The translations under genes were made by a program, and so were the position numbers. Shown here one piece after another: positions 1-8,245 of a stretch of DNA of 64,000 nt (positions within the stretch are counted from its first letter, which is position 1; each line of letters starts with the position of its first letter). The notes beneath the pieces were generated by a model that did no database searches, had not been told where the DNA came from, and worked only from the letters and a program-made list of their open reading frames with translations. The stretch covers positions 1,324,001 to 1,388,000 of the forward strand of contig CP025734.1 in NCBI GenBank assembly GCA_004011035.1. Direction: 5' to 3'. The DNA is from Bdellovibrio sp. qaytius. GTDB lineage: Bacteria; Bdellovibrionota; Bdellovibrionia; Bdellovibrionales; Bdellovibrionaceae.

Positions 1-208
1 ATTGTGTACGCGAGAATTTTAGCCCGAAATTACAAAATCCTTTGAGTGAATTGAAACCGTAGCGTACGTAAAATCGATTTTTATCAATTTCTTTTAAAAG
101 TAGAATAAGCTCGCGCTCACGATCATGAATTTTGTCAGCCTTTTCTACGGCTTCATTCAAGGTATCGCGAACAAGTTTTGGGTCTTGCTTGAAAAGGGTG
201 TGTCTCAT
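1..208 (-). CDS. HNH endonuclease-type protein, N-terminal part (cut by window edge)
   Basis: Only the first 69 residues are visible; the gene runs leftwards out of the window from an ATG at 208-206. The translated start is helical and charged and contains RERELILLLKEID followed by RFYVRYGFNSLKGFCNFGL. This resembles the N-terminal helical region found ahead of the HNH nuclease domain in many proteobacterial HNH proteins (a pattern of Leu-rich helix, Tyr-Gly-(Phe/Tyr)-Ser-Ser/Leu-Phe-x-Phe-Cys). The HNH catalytic part itself would lie outside the window, so the family call rests on recognition of the N-terminus only. It is transcribed divergently from the alkyltransferase-like gene at 411. 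Confidence 0.5.
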   Translation of the reverse strand, partial: MRHTLFKQDPKLVRDTLNEAVEKADKIHDRERELILLLKEIDKNRFYVRYGFNSLKGFCNFGLKFSRTQ

Positions 209-270
209 GAAAGAACATGAAGCAATAATTCGCCCATTATTTTTTGTATTTACGAAATCTGAATAGACTT

Positions 271-303
271 TAGATATTCATAGATCCGATTCTTGAATAT
301 CTA
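271..303. repeat. inverted repeat between divergent genes
   Basis: TAGATATTCA at 271-280 is mirrored exactly by TGAATATCTA at 294-303, leaving a 13-base spacer. It lies in the middle of the 200-base divergent intergenic region between the HNH-type gene and the alkyltransferase-like gene. There is no T-run after it, so it is more likely an operator or mRNA hairpin than a terminator. No regulator can be named. Confidence 0.45.
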
Positions 304-410
304 TGCTGCGTCCGGACGACGGTTAACTCGCGGCAAAAGGTCGATTCTACAAGTTCTTAAAGTGGAAAACTTATTGTAATTAATTTCGACACTCGATTAA
401 ACTGCTTCGC

Positions 411-821
411 ATGGCTTTTAAAAAAGTGAATGAAAATACGCCGTTTTCTAAAGCGGTGATAAAGATGGTTGCAAAAATTCCGAAAGGAAAGATTGCGACC
501 TATGGTCAAATCGCGAAGATCTCTGGTAATGCTGGTGGGTCGCGTGGTGTAGCTTGGATTTTACATGCCTGTTCTAAGAAATATAAACTTCCGTGGCAGC
601 GTGTGATTAATTCTCAAGGTAAAATCTCTTTTGATAAATCGACGAAAGAATATAAAAATCAAAAAAATCTTCTTATAAAAGAAGGCATTCAGTTCTCAGA
701 CACGGGGACCGTGAATTTAAAAACTTTTCAATGGGGCAAAAAAACTGCTCCGAAAAGAAAAATTCCAGCTTCGATTTCTGGAGCTTCTGTTTCTAAAGTA
801 AAACCCAAAATGTTTGGTTAG
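411..821 (+). CDS. alkyltransferase-like (ATL) DNA-binding protein
   Basis: This 136-residue protein matches the DNA-binding domain of O6-methylguanine-DNA methyltransferases: the helix-turn-helix segment ATYGQIAKISG near residue 29 and the active-site region near residue 61. The canonical PCHRV motif is PWQRVIN here, with Trp62 in place of the alkyl-acceptor Cys. That substitution is the hallmark of ATL proteins, which bind alkylated guanine, flip it out and hand the lesion to nucleotide excision repair rather than repairing it themselves. A Lys/Ser-rich tail of about 35 residues follows. UvrA is encoded in the same window (56821). The first ATG has no clear Shine-Dalgarno sequence. The ArsC-like gene follows after 15 bases, probably in the same transcript. 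Confidence 0.87.
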   Translation: MAFKKVNENTPFSKAVIKMVAKIPKGKIATYGQIAKISGNAGGSRGVAWILHACSKKYKLPWQRVINSQGKISFDKSTKEYKNQKNLLIKEGIQFSDTGTVNLKTFQWGKKTAPKRKIPASISGASVSKVKPKMFG

Positions 822-836
822 ATTTAAGGATAAATT

Positions 837-1175
837 ATGGCGTATAAAATGTTTGGCATCCCTAATTGTGACACTGTTAAAAAAGCGCGCGTCGCTTTAG
901 AGAAAAAGAAAATCGATTATGAATTTGTCGATTTCAAAAAAACACCGCCGACAGCCGAAGATTTAAAACGTTGGGAAAAAGTTTTTGGTGAATTGCCGGC
1001 GAATAAAAAAGGGCCTACATTTCGCAAAATTAAAGACGAATTTGAATCAGCAAGTCACAGCGAACAAGTTAACTTATTGTTAAAGAATAGCTCGGCGATC
1101 AAACGACCAATTTTGGAGTCAAACAGTAAAGTTGTCTGTTTTGGCTATGATGAAGCCACTTATAAAAAACTCTAA
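837..1175 (+). CDS. ArsC/Spx-family thioredoxin-fold protein (YffB-like)
   Basis: The protein has 112 residues, the usual size of the ArsC/Spx family. It opens with MFGIPNCDTVKKAR, where a single Cys sits at the N-terminus of the first helix, as in YffB-type members, and continues with YEFVDFKKTPPT. The later conserved segment SAIKRPILE matches the (I/V)KRP(V/L) signature of the family. Such proteins form mixed disulphides or reduce arsenate with glutathione or mycothiol, but the substrate of YffB-type members is not settled. Only one cysteine occurs in the N-terminal motif (CDT, not CxxC), so it is not a classical Spx redox switch. It lies 15 bases downstream of the ATL gene. Confidence 0.82.
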   Translation: MAYKMFGIPNCDTVKKARVALEKKKIDYEFVDFKKTPPTAEDLKRWEKVFGELPANKKGPTFRKIKDEFESASHSEQVNLLLKNSSAIKRPILESNSKVVCFGYDEATYKKL

Positions 1176-1275
1176 ACATCTTTAAACAAGTTGACCTAGG
1201 CGTCACGAATTAAGAAACGCATATCGGTAGACACAAGCCGCTTTGGGCATACCATATTCTATGGAGGATATGTTT

Positions 1276-2580
1276 ATGAACGGTCCCGCTGTGAACGCCT
1301 TAGAAATTATTCGAGATATCTACAATGTGGATCAGCTATTATCAGGTAAAGAATATATTCGCGAATTGGTAAAAAGATTAGCTCAAAAATTAAAAGTTAA
1401 ATTTGTCATGGTCGGACATGACGTCGAAGGTAAAGGCACGAGTGTTCAAACAGATTACCTTTTTGCCGACGGTAAATTTGTCGATAATGTCGTTTATGAA
1501 TTAGAAGGCACTCCGTGCACAAAAGTTTTATGCGGAACCCGTGTGAACTGTTACAGCGCCAAAGTGCAAGATCAATTTCCGAATGATCAGATGCTTAAAG
1601 ATCTAGAGGTCGAATCTTATATGGGGGCTCCATTTTTACATACGAATGGTGGTCTTTTAGGGCTGTTAGTGATTATGGATGATCGACCACTGGAAGATTT
1701 AGATTTAGCCACGGCTGTCGTTGAATTTTTTGCCGCGCGTATTGGTGCTGAATATCGCAGGCTCGATGCAGAAGAGTCTTTAAGACGAAGCAATGAAGAT
1801 TTAGAAAAGCTTGTCGACACCAGAACGAAACAGCTTATTTCACAAGAAAAACTGGCGACGATCGGAAGAATCACTCTAGGTATAGCCCATGAATTAAAAA
1901 ATCCGCTAAATATTATTATTAATGGCACAGAATTACTTCAAGATTCTGATATCAGCGAACAAGACCGTGCACGTACGCAAACTATGATTCATCAGCACGG
2001 GCTGCGCGCTAACGAAATTATCACCAGTATGCTTAAGCAGGCTCGGCAAGAGGTGCACACGACTGAAGAGTGGGCTGATGTTTCACGTTTGCTTAAACAT
2101 GCCTTTGATGTTTTTTTTAAATCTTTGAATGATATAGAACTCAAATTAAAATTAATTAAAAAAATAAGTATCACTACAGAAGTAAAAGCTCAGCTGTTTG
2201 ATGTGCCCGCGATAGAGCGTGTGTTTATTAATGTGATTGATAATGCCGTTTATGCTCTTGCCGAAAAGCTACAAAAAAATAAATCGGGTTATACTCCTGA
2301 ATTGCAAATTGAACTGAGCTTTAAAAATTCACGTTGCCAAATTCGCGTAAGAGATAACGGTATAGGAATTCCTTCTGATCAGCTGAAGCGTGTTTGTGAT
2401 GAATTCTATACGACTAAACCACCTGGTGATGGCATTGGGTTAGGGTTGTGGGTCGCAAAACAAAATATAGAAAAAAATCGTGGCTCGTTAAAGATCGATA
2501 GTCGAGAAAATGAATACACCGAAGTTGTGATCGAACTTCCTGCCGTTCGGCGCGACGCTGAGGTCGAGGTCAGTATATGA
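1276..2580 (+). CDS. GAF-domain sensor histidine kinase
   Basis: This cytoplasmic sensor kinase has no membrane segment. The first about 160 residues look like a GAF sensory domain (ending in LLGLLVIMDDRP). A short coiled coil leads into the dimerisation/phosphoacceptor helix GIAHELKNPLNI with His205, and the ATPase domain carries the N box (VFINVIDNAVYAL), G1 (RVRDNGIGIP) and G2 (GDGIGLGLWV). In-frame start codons exist at 1243, 1261 and 1270, but GGAGG at 1263-1267 is well spaced only for the ATG at 1276, so that start is chosen. The stop overlaps the start of the response regulator by 4 bases (ATGA), implying translational coupling. The signal sensed is unknown. Confidence 0.9.
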   Translation: MNGPAVNALEIIRDIYNVDQLLSGKEYIRELVKRLAQKLKVKFVMVGHDVEGKGTSVQTDYLFADGKFVDNVVYELEGTPCTKVLCGTRVNCYSAKVQDQFPNDQMLKDLEVESYMGAPFLHTNGGLLGLLVIMDDRPLEDLDLATAVVEFFAARIGAEYRRLDAEESLRRSNEDLEKLVDTRTKQLISQEKLATIGRITLGIAHELKNPLNIIINGTELLQDSDISEQDRARTQTMIHQHGLRANEIITSMLKQARQEVHTTEEWADVSRLLKHAFDVFFKSLNDIELKLKLIKKISITTEVKAQLFDVPAIERVFINVIDNAVYALAEKLQKNKSGYTPELQIELSFKNSRCQIRVRDNGIGIPSDQLKRVCDEFYTTKPPGDGIGLGLWVAKQNIEKNRGSLKIDSRENEYTEVVIELPAVRRDAEVEVSI

Positions 2581-2984
2581 CGACCCCTTTGCCACTCGAT
2601 ATTGTGATGGTCGACGACGAAGCCAGCATAGGTGAGCTTTATGAGATGAAGTTGCGTAAACCTATACAAAACGGAGACATTCGTTTTCATTTTTTTGAAA
2701 GTGCAAATGACTATTTAGATTATCTGAAACAATCAGATCGACATCCTGGAGCCGAAGTTTTATTTACAGATATTAATATGCCTGAGGTTTCGGGCTTTGA
2801 GTTGTTGTCGAAAGTGAAAAAAAACTTTCCTGATATAGATGTCTATATGATGAGTGCCTATGATGACGAATCCAGTATACAAAAATCGAAGAATCTTGGG
2901 GCCAAAGGTTACTTTACAAAGCCTGTAAATTATAAAGAACTGCAGTCGCGGATCGAGTCTGAATACGGAGTTAGCCTCGCTTAA
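2577..2984 (+). CDS. single-domain response regulator (CheY-like)
   Basis: The protein is a bare receiver of 135 residues with no output domain. It retains the acidic pair (VMVDDEAS, Asp13/Asp14), the phosphoacceptor Asp65 in VLFTDINMPEVSG, the Ser in MMSAYDD and the Lys of FTKPV. It overlaps the upstream kinase by 4 bases, so the kinase is its obvious partner. Without a DNA-binding or enzymatic domain, the output must be by protein-protein contact, for example with a motor, a downstream kinase or a phosphorelay. Confidence 0.92.
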   Translation: MTTPLPLDIVMVDDEASIGELYEMKLRKPIQNGDIRFHFFESANDYLDYLKQSDRHPGAEVLFTDINMPEVSGFELLSKVKKNFPDIDVYMMSAYDDESSIQKSKNLGAKGYFTKPVNYKELQSRIESEYGVSLA

Positions 2985-3054
2985 TTTCATTTACGCTTAA
3001 ATACTATGCATAAATTCCATAGCACACTCCCACCAAAAATTAGATTATTTGCTC

Positions 3055-3093
3055 TTTTTTAGAGGCGCTGGTAGTTTTTGAGTCTCTAAAAAA
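3055..3093. repeat. inverted repeat upstream of ald
   Basis: TTTTTTAGAG (3055-3064) is mirrored by CTCTAAAAAA (3084-3093) around a 19-base spacer. It lies 44 bases before the alanine dehydrogenase start and 71 bases after the response regulator stop. It could be a regulator site for ald or a weak terminator for the upstream pair; the sequence does not decide. Confidence 0.35.
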
Positions 3094-3136
3094 TTAACCA
3101 TGCAATCGCCTTGGGTGTGCGCATTAGGAGTATATT

Positions 3137-4243
3137 ATGATTATCGGAGTTCCAAAGGAAATTAAAATCAGTGAAAACCGCGTTGGTATGACTGAAGCGG
3201 GTGCTAAACAGTTCACTAAAGAGGGTCACAAAGTGATCATCGAAAAAGATGCTGGTGTTGGCAGCGGTATTACGAATGAGCAATACGAAAAAGCTGGCGC
3301 AACTATCATCGATACTAAAAAAGAAGTTTACGCTAAAGCTGACATGATCATGAAAGTGAAAGAACCACTTCCAGCTGAATATGAATTAATGCGCGAAAAC
3401 CAAATCATGTACACATACTTACATTTAGCTGCTGAACCTGAATTAACAAAAGTGTTATGTCAGAAAAAAGTTAAAGCTATCGCTTACGAAACTATTCAAT
3501 TAGAAAATGGTTCTTTACCATTATTAACTCCAATGTCTGAAGTTGCTGGTCGTATGGCAACTCAAATTGGTGCTTATTACTTACAAAAAGATCACGGTGG
3601 AAAAGGTATTTTATTAGGCGGAGTAACAGGAGTTATGCCAGGTAAAGTAACTATCATCGGTGGTGGTGTTGTAGGAACTAACGCAGCTAAAATGGCTGTT
3701 GGCTTAGGCGCACAAGTTACAATCTTAGATGTATCAACAGCTCGTTTAGAGTACTTAGATGATATCTTTCAAGGTCGCGCACAAACTTTATTCTCTAATG
3801 CTAAAAATATCGAAGAAGCCGTTCTTGATTCTGACTTAGTTGTTGGTGGCGTATTGATCACTGGTCACAAAGCTCCCACTTTAGTAACTAAAGAAATGAT
3901 CTCAGGAATGAGAAAAGGTTCTGTAGTTGTAGACGTTGCGGTTGACCAAGGTGGTTGTATCGAAACTTGCCGTCCAACTTCACACACGACACCAACTTAT
4001 GAAGTTGATGGCGTAATCCATTACTGTGTACCTAATATGCCAGGTGTTGTGCCTCGTACTTCAACTTACGCTTTAACTAACGTAACATTAAAATACGGTT
4101 CAATGATCGCTGCTATGGGCGTTGAAGATGCTATCGCTAAAAACAAACCTTTAATGAAAGGTTTAAATGTTTACGGCGGATACGTATGTTACGAGCCAGT
4201 AGCTAAAGATTTAGGTATGGAATACCGTCCATACAAAATCTAA
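3137..4243 (+). CDS. ald: alanine dehydrogenase
   Basis: The product is NAD-dependent L-alanine dehydrogenase, which interconverts alanine and pyruvate plus ammonia. The 368-residue length is standard for the family. The N-terminus [19 protein letters not shown] is diagnostic, catalytic Lys and His lie in the [10 protein letters not shown] and [11 protein letters not shown] regions, and the nucleotide-binding fold carries [15 protein letters not shown]. The C-terminal [14 protein letters not shown] is also conserved. AGGAG sits 6 bases before the ATG. In an amino-acid-consuming predator, such an enzyme would feed carbon from alanine into pyruvate and release nitrogen; that role is inference. 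The neighbouring genes are not metabolically linked, so it is probably monocistronic. Confidence 0.96.
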   Translation: MIIGVPKEIKISENRVGMTEAGAKQFTKEGHKVIIEKDAGVGSGITNEQYEKAGATIIDTKKEVYAKADMIMKVKEPLPAEYELMRENQIMYTYLHLAAEPELTKVLCQKKVKAIAYETIQLENGSLPLLTPMSEVAGRMATQIGAYYLQKDHGGKGILLGGVTGVMPGKVTIIGGGVVGTNAAKMAVGLGAQVTILDVSTARLEYLDDIFQGRAQTLFSNAKNIEEAVLDSDLVVGGVLITGHKAPTLVTKEMISGMRKGSVVVDVAVDQGGCIETCRPTSHTTPTYEVDGVIHYCVPNMPGVVPRTSTYALTNVTLKYGSMIAAMGVEDAIAKNKPLMKGLNVYGGYVCYEPVAKDLGMEYRPYKI

Positions 4244-4263
4244 GCGTAAGCTCATTAGCTGCG

Positions 4264-4992
4264 CTAATAGATTATCGCCGTGTTGCCCCAGTCTTCAGTT
4301 CTGATGACGGGTATGCGGTGATGTTTAAGTCGTTCTAAAACCTCTTTATGAGGGTGATTAAATTTGGCCATACGCGATTGAGCGATGGCCATTTTTATTT
4401 GTGGCAATCGCTCCAGTAATAAATCACTCGTGCTTGTGCGGCTTCCGTGGTGACCCAGCAGTAGATAATTCAGTTTCTGTCGAATCAATAATTTAACCCA
4501 GGCTTTTTCCATCTTTATTGATGAGTCTCCGGGTATTAAAATATTCTTGTAGCGATAGATTTTTGAACTGTCGTTTTTATTTGAAAACTCAGTGGGTTTA
4601 AAAATTCGGGCTTGATCTAAATATTTGTTCTGTGTGCACAGAGGAATCTTTCGCCCAGCTTTATTGGCAGGGATATTTGTGTGATCGAGTTCTTTCCAGC
4701 ACAAGCGGGGCAGTAAGCGCGTAAATATCTGATAAAAGGCGTAGTGATCTAAATCGGGGTGCGAAAGCTCTAAGATGTTTTGTTTGTCTTTACACAGCTG
4801 TAAGAACAAATTTTGATTTGCGCGAAAATAACTGATCTCGCCGCCGAAATCAAAATGCTGACATTCATCAGGCGTGATCGCGGTGACCCATTGGCCTTGG
4901 CCCGTATTCCAAAACACCACATATAAGTATGATGATTTGTTATTACAAAGACTTGCATGCAGCATGAGCCACAGAAAAATTAATTTAGACAT
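4264..4992 (-). CDS. ComEC-type metallo-beta-lactamase domain protein
   Basis: The 242-residue protein corresponds to the C-terminal metallo-beta-lactamase-like domain of ComEC/Rec2. It carries the entry strand FWNTGQGQW (canonical LDVGQGD), the metal-binding loop SHPDLDHYA (HxDxDH), an IPGDSS segment and GHHGSRTSTS with the second His-Asp/Ser region. A hydrophobic stretch at the N-terminus (FLWLMLHASLC) may be a membrane anchor or signal sequence. In ComEC this domain has been proposed to be a nuclease that degrades the non-transported DNA strand. Here it is a separate protein whose start overlaps the end of the membrane-channel gene by 13 bases in another frame. The Asp of GQGD is replaced by Gln, so activity is not assured. 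Confidence 0.8.
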   Translation of the reverse strand: MSKLIFLWLMLHASLCNNKSSYLYVVFWNTGQGQWVTAITPDECQHFDFGGEISYFRANQNLFLQLCKDKQNILELSHPDLDHYAFYQIFTRLLPRLCWKELDHTNIPANKAGRKIPLCTQNKYLDQARIFKPTEFSNKNDSSKIYRYKNILIPGDSSIKMEKAWVKLLIRQKLNYLLLGHHGSRTSTSDLLLERLPQIKMAIAQSRMAKFNHPHKEVLERLKHHRIPVIRTEDWGNTAIIY

Positions 4993-5906
4993 GGTTGAAC
5001 TCGTGGTTTAAATGAATAATTTAAAAACATATGTAGCGAGATAATAAAGACCCAATTAATCAGAATAAGCTTTTCGTTATCAGGGGTTCGAAATATAACG
5101 GTTAATTCAAGCTTTGATAAAATTGCATTTAACGTGAATATGAAAAAATCAAAGAGCGATCCTAAAAACGGAAATAGATAAACCGCTAAGGCGAGTGGAA
5201 ACAAAACATATTCTAAAAAACTTGTAAAGAGGGTCGCCACACCAATCGATGCGGGTTGGGGTATACCGATAAAATTAAACGTCGCTAAATACTGCAGATA
5301 AAAAAGTGAGTTTTTCCAGATCAAGCTCGATTTTGCAAAAAAATAACTAATCACAACTAAGCTAAGACCTGCGATCCAGCTCATCTGAAAACTTAGGGAA
5401 TTTATCCACGCAGGAGAAAGCGTTAGACAGATTAATCCTGAAATTAAAATTAAATTTTCTGATTTCCATTTCAAATTTAGTTTTTGAATCACTGCTAAAA
5501 TCATCAGCGAAATAAAACTTCTAAAAATCGGAGGATTGAAATTACACACAGCACAGTAAAAAAATAAGAGTGAATACAAAAGTGGCTGTAAAAAATTTGT
5601 TAAAGAAAAAAATCGGTTTTTCAGAGCGTAAAAAATAATCTTTTCTAGAATTTTGAGGTGCGATCCAGAAACCACAAAAAGATGGATCAGGCCGGAGGCG
5701 ATTAATAGATTGGCTTGTGTAGGGTCGTTAAAATTTTTGCCGCAGACGAGAGCGTGTAAGGATTCGACTGATTTTACGTTTTCTGGTGCTAATTGAAGAC
5801 AGGAATTGTGAAACGAAGAAAAAATTCGGATTAAATTATCAACAACCGAAACACGGAGAGTGTGTGTAATTAGCGATAGGTAGATTAAAATATAGACGAA
5901 GTTCAT
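4980..5906 (-). CDS. comEC: ComEC/Rec2 competence-domain membrane protein (split form)
   Basis: The 308-residue polytopic membrane protein contains the ComEC competence domain: the segment ANLLIASGLIHLFVVSGSHL corresponds to the family motif (G)LxHLxAxSGxH, and six or more hydrophobic helices follow. Full-length ComEC proteins have roughly 600-800 residues with an N-terminal OB-fold, this channel domain and a beta-lactamase domain. The OB-fold is missing here and the beta-lactamase domain is the next gene. ComEC forms the inner-membrane channel for single-stranded DNA during natural transformation. The DNA-processing protein DprA lies 2.3 kb away on the other strand, which supports a competence function. 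The overlap with the downstream gene suggests translational coupling rather than a recent frameshift, but a sequencing or real frameshift cannot be excluded from sequence alone. Confidence 0.8.
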   Translation of the reverse strand: MNFVYILIYLSLITHTLRVSVVDNLIRIFSSFHNSCLQLAPENVKSVESLHALVCGKNFNDPTQANLLIASGLIHLFVVSGSHLKILEKIIFYALKNRFFSLTNFLQPLLYSLLFFYCAVCNFNPPIFRSFISLMILAVIQKLNLKWKSENLILISGLICLTLSPAWINSLSFQMSWIAGLSLVVISYFFAKSSLIWKNSLFYLQYLATFNFIGIPQPASIGVATLFTSFLEYVLFPLALAVYLFPFLGSLFDFFIFTLNAILSKLELTVIFRTPDNEKLILINWVFIISLHMFLNYSFKPRVQPCLN

Positions 5907-6160
5907 GAGCTTTAAGCAAATGCGGAGCGCGCAAATTTAAGATTTCTGTTTTAATTTTTAAGATTTTTTTAATTTTTTAAAAATAGTTAATTGTTTCATG
6001 CACTTAAGCACGATGAAAATATAAGCAAACCGCTGAAAACGCTGATAATCAACGGGTCTAAAGTCCAGAAACCGTAGTTAATAACATTTTATGTGGATAA
6101 GTCGGATAACTTTCATTGAATAAGCTTAAAGAGTTGAGTTTAATTATATCAGGGGGCGAC

Positions 6161-6610
6161 ATGAAATTTTCACTTCTTATCACTTTACTTATTTTCCCAA
6201 TTTTAAGTTGTCAGTCTATGAGCAAAAATGCCAAGTCAACTAATCCGGCTGCGAAAAAAGCAAATTCATCGATTGAGGCAAAACAGTCCGTCACAAAACG
6301 TGGTGCAGTTAGTCCATCAGCTAAACAATCTGCAGCAAATCCAGCCATAGCTCAGAAGAGTATTTATGAAGAGTTAACTGGCACAAAAGGCATGTCAGCG
6401 AAACAAGCACCGACTCGTGTCTTAGAAATGGCTCGCGATGCAAGATGGAAACGCGATTACGTTAGCGCACTTAAACGTTACAACACTATTATAGTTAAAT
6501 ATCCAAAATCAAAAGAAGTTCGCCAAGCTTATTTAGACAAAGCTGAGCTTTATCGCGAGATGGGGCTAACTCAGCAATCTAAATATAATTTGGAAAAGGC
6601 TAAAAAATAA
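6161..6610 (+). CDS. small TPR-like lipoprotein
   Basis: The 149-residue protein has a lipoprotein signal peptide with a lipobox ending ILSC at about residue 17. A low-complexity Lys/Ala/Ser-rich linker follows, and then a helical hairpin region (DYVSALKRYNTIIVKYP, about residues 100-120) typical of tetratricopeptide repeats. The reading frame extends upstream to a TTG at 6116, but AGGGGG at 6151-6156 precedes the ATG at 6161, which also begins a proper signal peptide, so 6161 is chosen. The stop codon shares one base with the start of the LysM gene (TAATG), so the two are translationally coupled. The likely location is the periplasmic face of a membrane; the function is unknown. Confidence 0.8.
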   Translation: MKFSLLITLLIFPILSCQSMSKNAKSTNPAAKKANSSIEAKQSVTKRGAVSPSAKQSAANPAIAQKSIYEELTGTKGMSAKQAPTRVLEMARDARWKRDYVSALKRYNTIIVKYPKSKEVRQAYLDKAELYREMGLTQQSKYNLEKAKK

Positions 6611-8199
6611 TGAATTGTAGCCTTCGTCAACGTCTCATTGTAACAGCTGCGGCCATTTGCTTTTTGTCTGCGGCACCTGCGATCGCGCAGGAAGATCCTG
6701 CGGCACCTGCTCCGGCTGCCCCAGCAGCGCCGACTCAGCCAGCTGCACCTGCGGCAGGTCATGAGATGCCAGCGAGTCGTCCTAAGTATGATATCGAATT
6801 AAATAAAGAGAGCAGTTCGTTTGTTTCTGATCCAGATTCTTTAGATCCGTTACCTTTAAAAAAAGAATCATTAAAAGAAGATGATGAACCTGTCTTAGAT
6901 GATATTAAATCTGTTTTAAAAACTAAAGCGAAAAAAGCCAAAGACGGTACTGTGAAATCTAAAGGTGGATCTGGTAAAACAGCTTCTTCAAAAAAATCGA
7001 AAAAGAAAATTGCTCGTAAGGGTAAAAAATCTAATGCGGCTCCTGTTGATAATTCAAATCTTTCGCCTGATGATCCAGATTTAGCGTTAGAACAAAAATT
7101 TAACGATATCTATAAGAAGTATAATATTACTCCAACTTCTGATGAAGTTTGGGGTGCGGCTTCTAGTAAAGCAGCTAACGTTTATGATGTGCAAAAAGGC
7201 GATACGCTTTTTACAATTAGTAGAACACTTTTTGGTGATCCACAATTCTGGCCAAAAATTTGGGCCTTAAATAATAGTGGCATCACGAATCCACATCAAA
7301 TTGCTCCTGGAACTAAAATTTATTTCTATCCAGGTGATGGTTCGGGTGCACCTTCGATGTCAGTGGGCAGTGAAGATCCAGTGCGAGCCGCCAAAGTTGA
7401 TCCTGATGAAGAAAAACCTCGCGATACGACGACAAAACAAAACACAGAATTTAACAAATTAGTTAAAGATGGTGTTAAGGGTAAAACGCCTTTGCAAAAT
7501 ATTCCGCCAAGTTTTCCGCCGTATTCGGGGTCGAAATACTTTAACCCACCGAAGTCGACGCAAATTTTAATTACGCCAAGACCCGATATTAAAGACCGTG
7601 ATCCTGAAAATCCATTTATCTTAACTTCGTCTTTAATTACGACTGAATATAAAGTGTCAGAAAAAAATGCGAACTTACTTGTTTGTAAAGATAATCAGTA
7701 TGTACCCGCCGTAATGAAAATTGGCAAAAATGCTAAACCGGGTCGTTACAGTATGTTAATTCAAGAAAGTTTTAACTTTGGTCAGTTAAAAAAGACTTAT
7801 ATCTACCGCATTATCGGCGAAGCAGATGTAAGCAGTGATGAATCATTGCGTATTTCTCAATGTATCAAGCCAGTGAATACAGATGTGTTGCTTGTGAGTA
7901 GCGAAGATTTAGAAGAAGTCAAACCTCCAAGTGAGTTAATTCCGAACACACGTTCGCAAATTATTGAAGGTGTTGAAGTAAATGCTCAGCAGTATTACTA
8001 CGCTCATCAGTATGTGATTTTAAATATGAGTCAGTTGCCAGCCTTAGAGGGCGCAGACTTAAAAGTTTATTCAGCTTCAGCCGGTGGTGTTGTGGGTGAA
8101 ATTCGTATTTTAAAACGCACAGGCACAATGGCTATTGGCTATGTGATGAAAAGTGATGACTTGGTTCAAGTCGGCGATCGCGTAATTATTCCTGAATAG
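6610..8199 (+). CDS. LysM-domain exported protein
   Basis: The 529-residue protein starts with a Sec signal peptide (cleavage probably after AIA at about residue 26). A Pro/Ala-rich stretch and a Lys-rich low-complexity segment (about residues 95-145) follow. A single LysM domain spans about residues 192-240, seen as VYDVQKGDTLFTISRTLFG, then FWPKIWALNN and IAPGTKIYFYP. LysM binds the glycan strands of peptidoglycan. The remaining about 290 residues, which include a second beta-rich part ending with VGDRVIIPE, have no family I recognise. Coupled by a one-base overlap to the lipoprotein gene, it probably works with it at the cell wall or outer membrane. Confidence 0.85.
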   Translation: MNCSLRQRLIVTAAAICFLSAAPAIAQEDPAAPAPAAPAAPTQPAAPAAGHEMPASRPKYDIELNKESSSFVSDPDSLDPLPLKKESLKEDDEPVLDDIKSVLKTKAKKAKDGTVKSKGGSGKTASSKKSKKKIARKGKKSNAAPVDNSNLSPDDPDLALEQKFNDIYKKYNITPTSDEVWGAASSKAANVYDVQKGDTLFTISRTLFGDPQFWPKIWALNNSGITNPHQIAPGTKIYFYPGDGSGAPSMSVGSEDPVRAAKVDPDEEKPRDTTTKQNTEFNKLVKDGVKGKTPLQNIPPSFPPYSGSKYFNPPKSTQILITPRPDIKDRDPENPFILTSSLITTEYKVSEKNANLLVCKDNQYVPAVMKIGKNAKPGRYSMLIQESFNFGQLKKTYIYRIIGEADVSSDESLRISQCIKPVNTDVLLVSSEDLEEVKPPSELIPNTRSQIIEGVEVNAQQYYYAHQYVILNMSQLPALEGADLKVYSASAGGVVGEIRILKRTGTMAIGYVMKSDDLVQVGDRVIIPE

Positions 8200-8216
8200 T
8201 CTTCGGCATAACAACT

Positions 8217-8245
8217 TGGCTCAAGGTTTGTAATATCTTGAGCTA
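8217..8245 (+). promoter_or_regulatory. stem-loop occluding the dprA start codon
   Basis: GCTCAAG at 8219-8225 pairs perfectly with CTTGAGC at 8237-8243 (11-base loop). A G-T wobble and one more T-A pair extend the stem to 9 bp, reaching the A of the ATG at 8245. No Shine-Dalgarno sequence is visible outside it. The position suggests control of dprA translation, but it could also be part of an inefficient transcript end after the LysM gene. Confidence 0.45.

Noticed and set aside
4252-4270. Hairpin ATTAGC-TGC-GCTAAT as terminator between ald and the convergent beta-lactamase-domain gene
   Set aside because: The stem is only 6 bp, lacks a T-run on either strand and partly lies inside the converging gene.
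5941-6100. Perfect DnaA box (TGTGGATAA, 6092-6100) next to an AT-rich stretch, as in a replication origin
   Set aside because: Only one box is present and one perfect 9-mer is expected by chance in a window of this size; no dnaA, dnaN or gidA genes are near.
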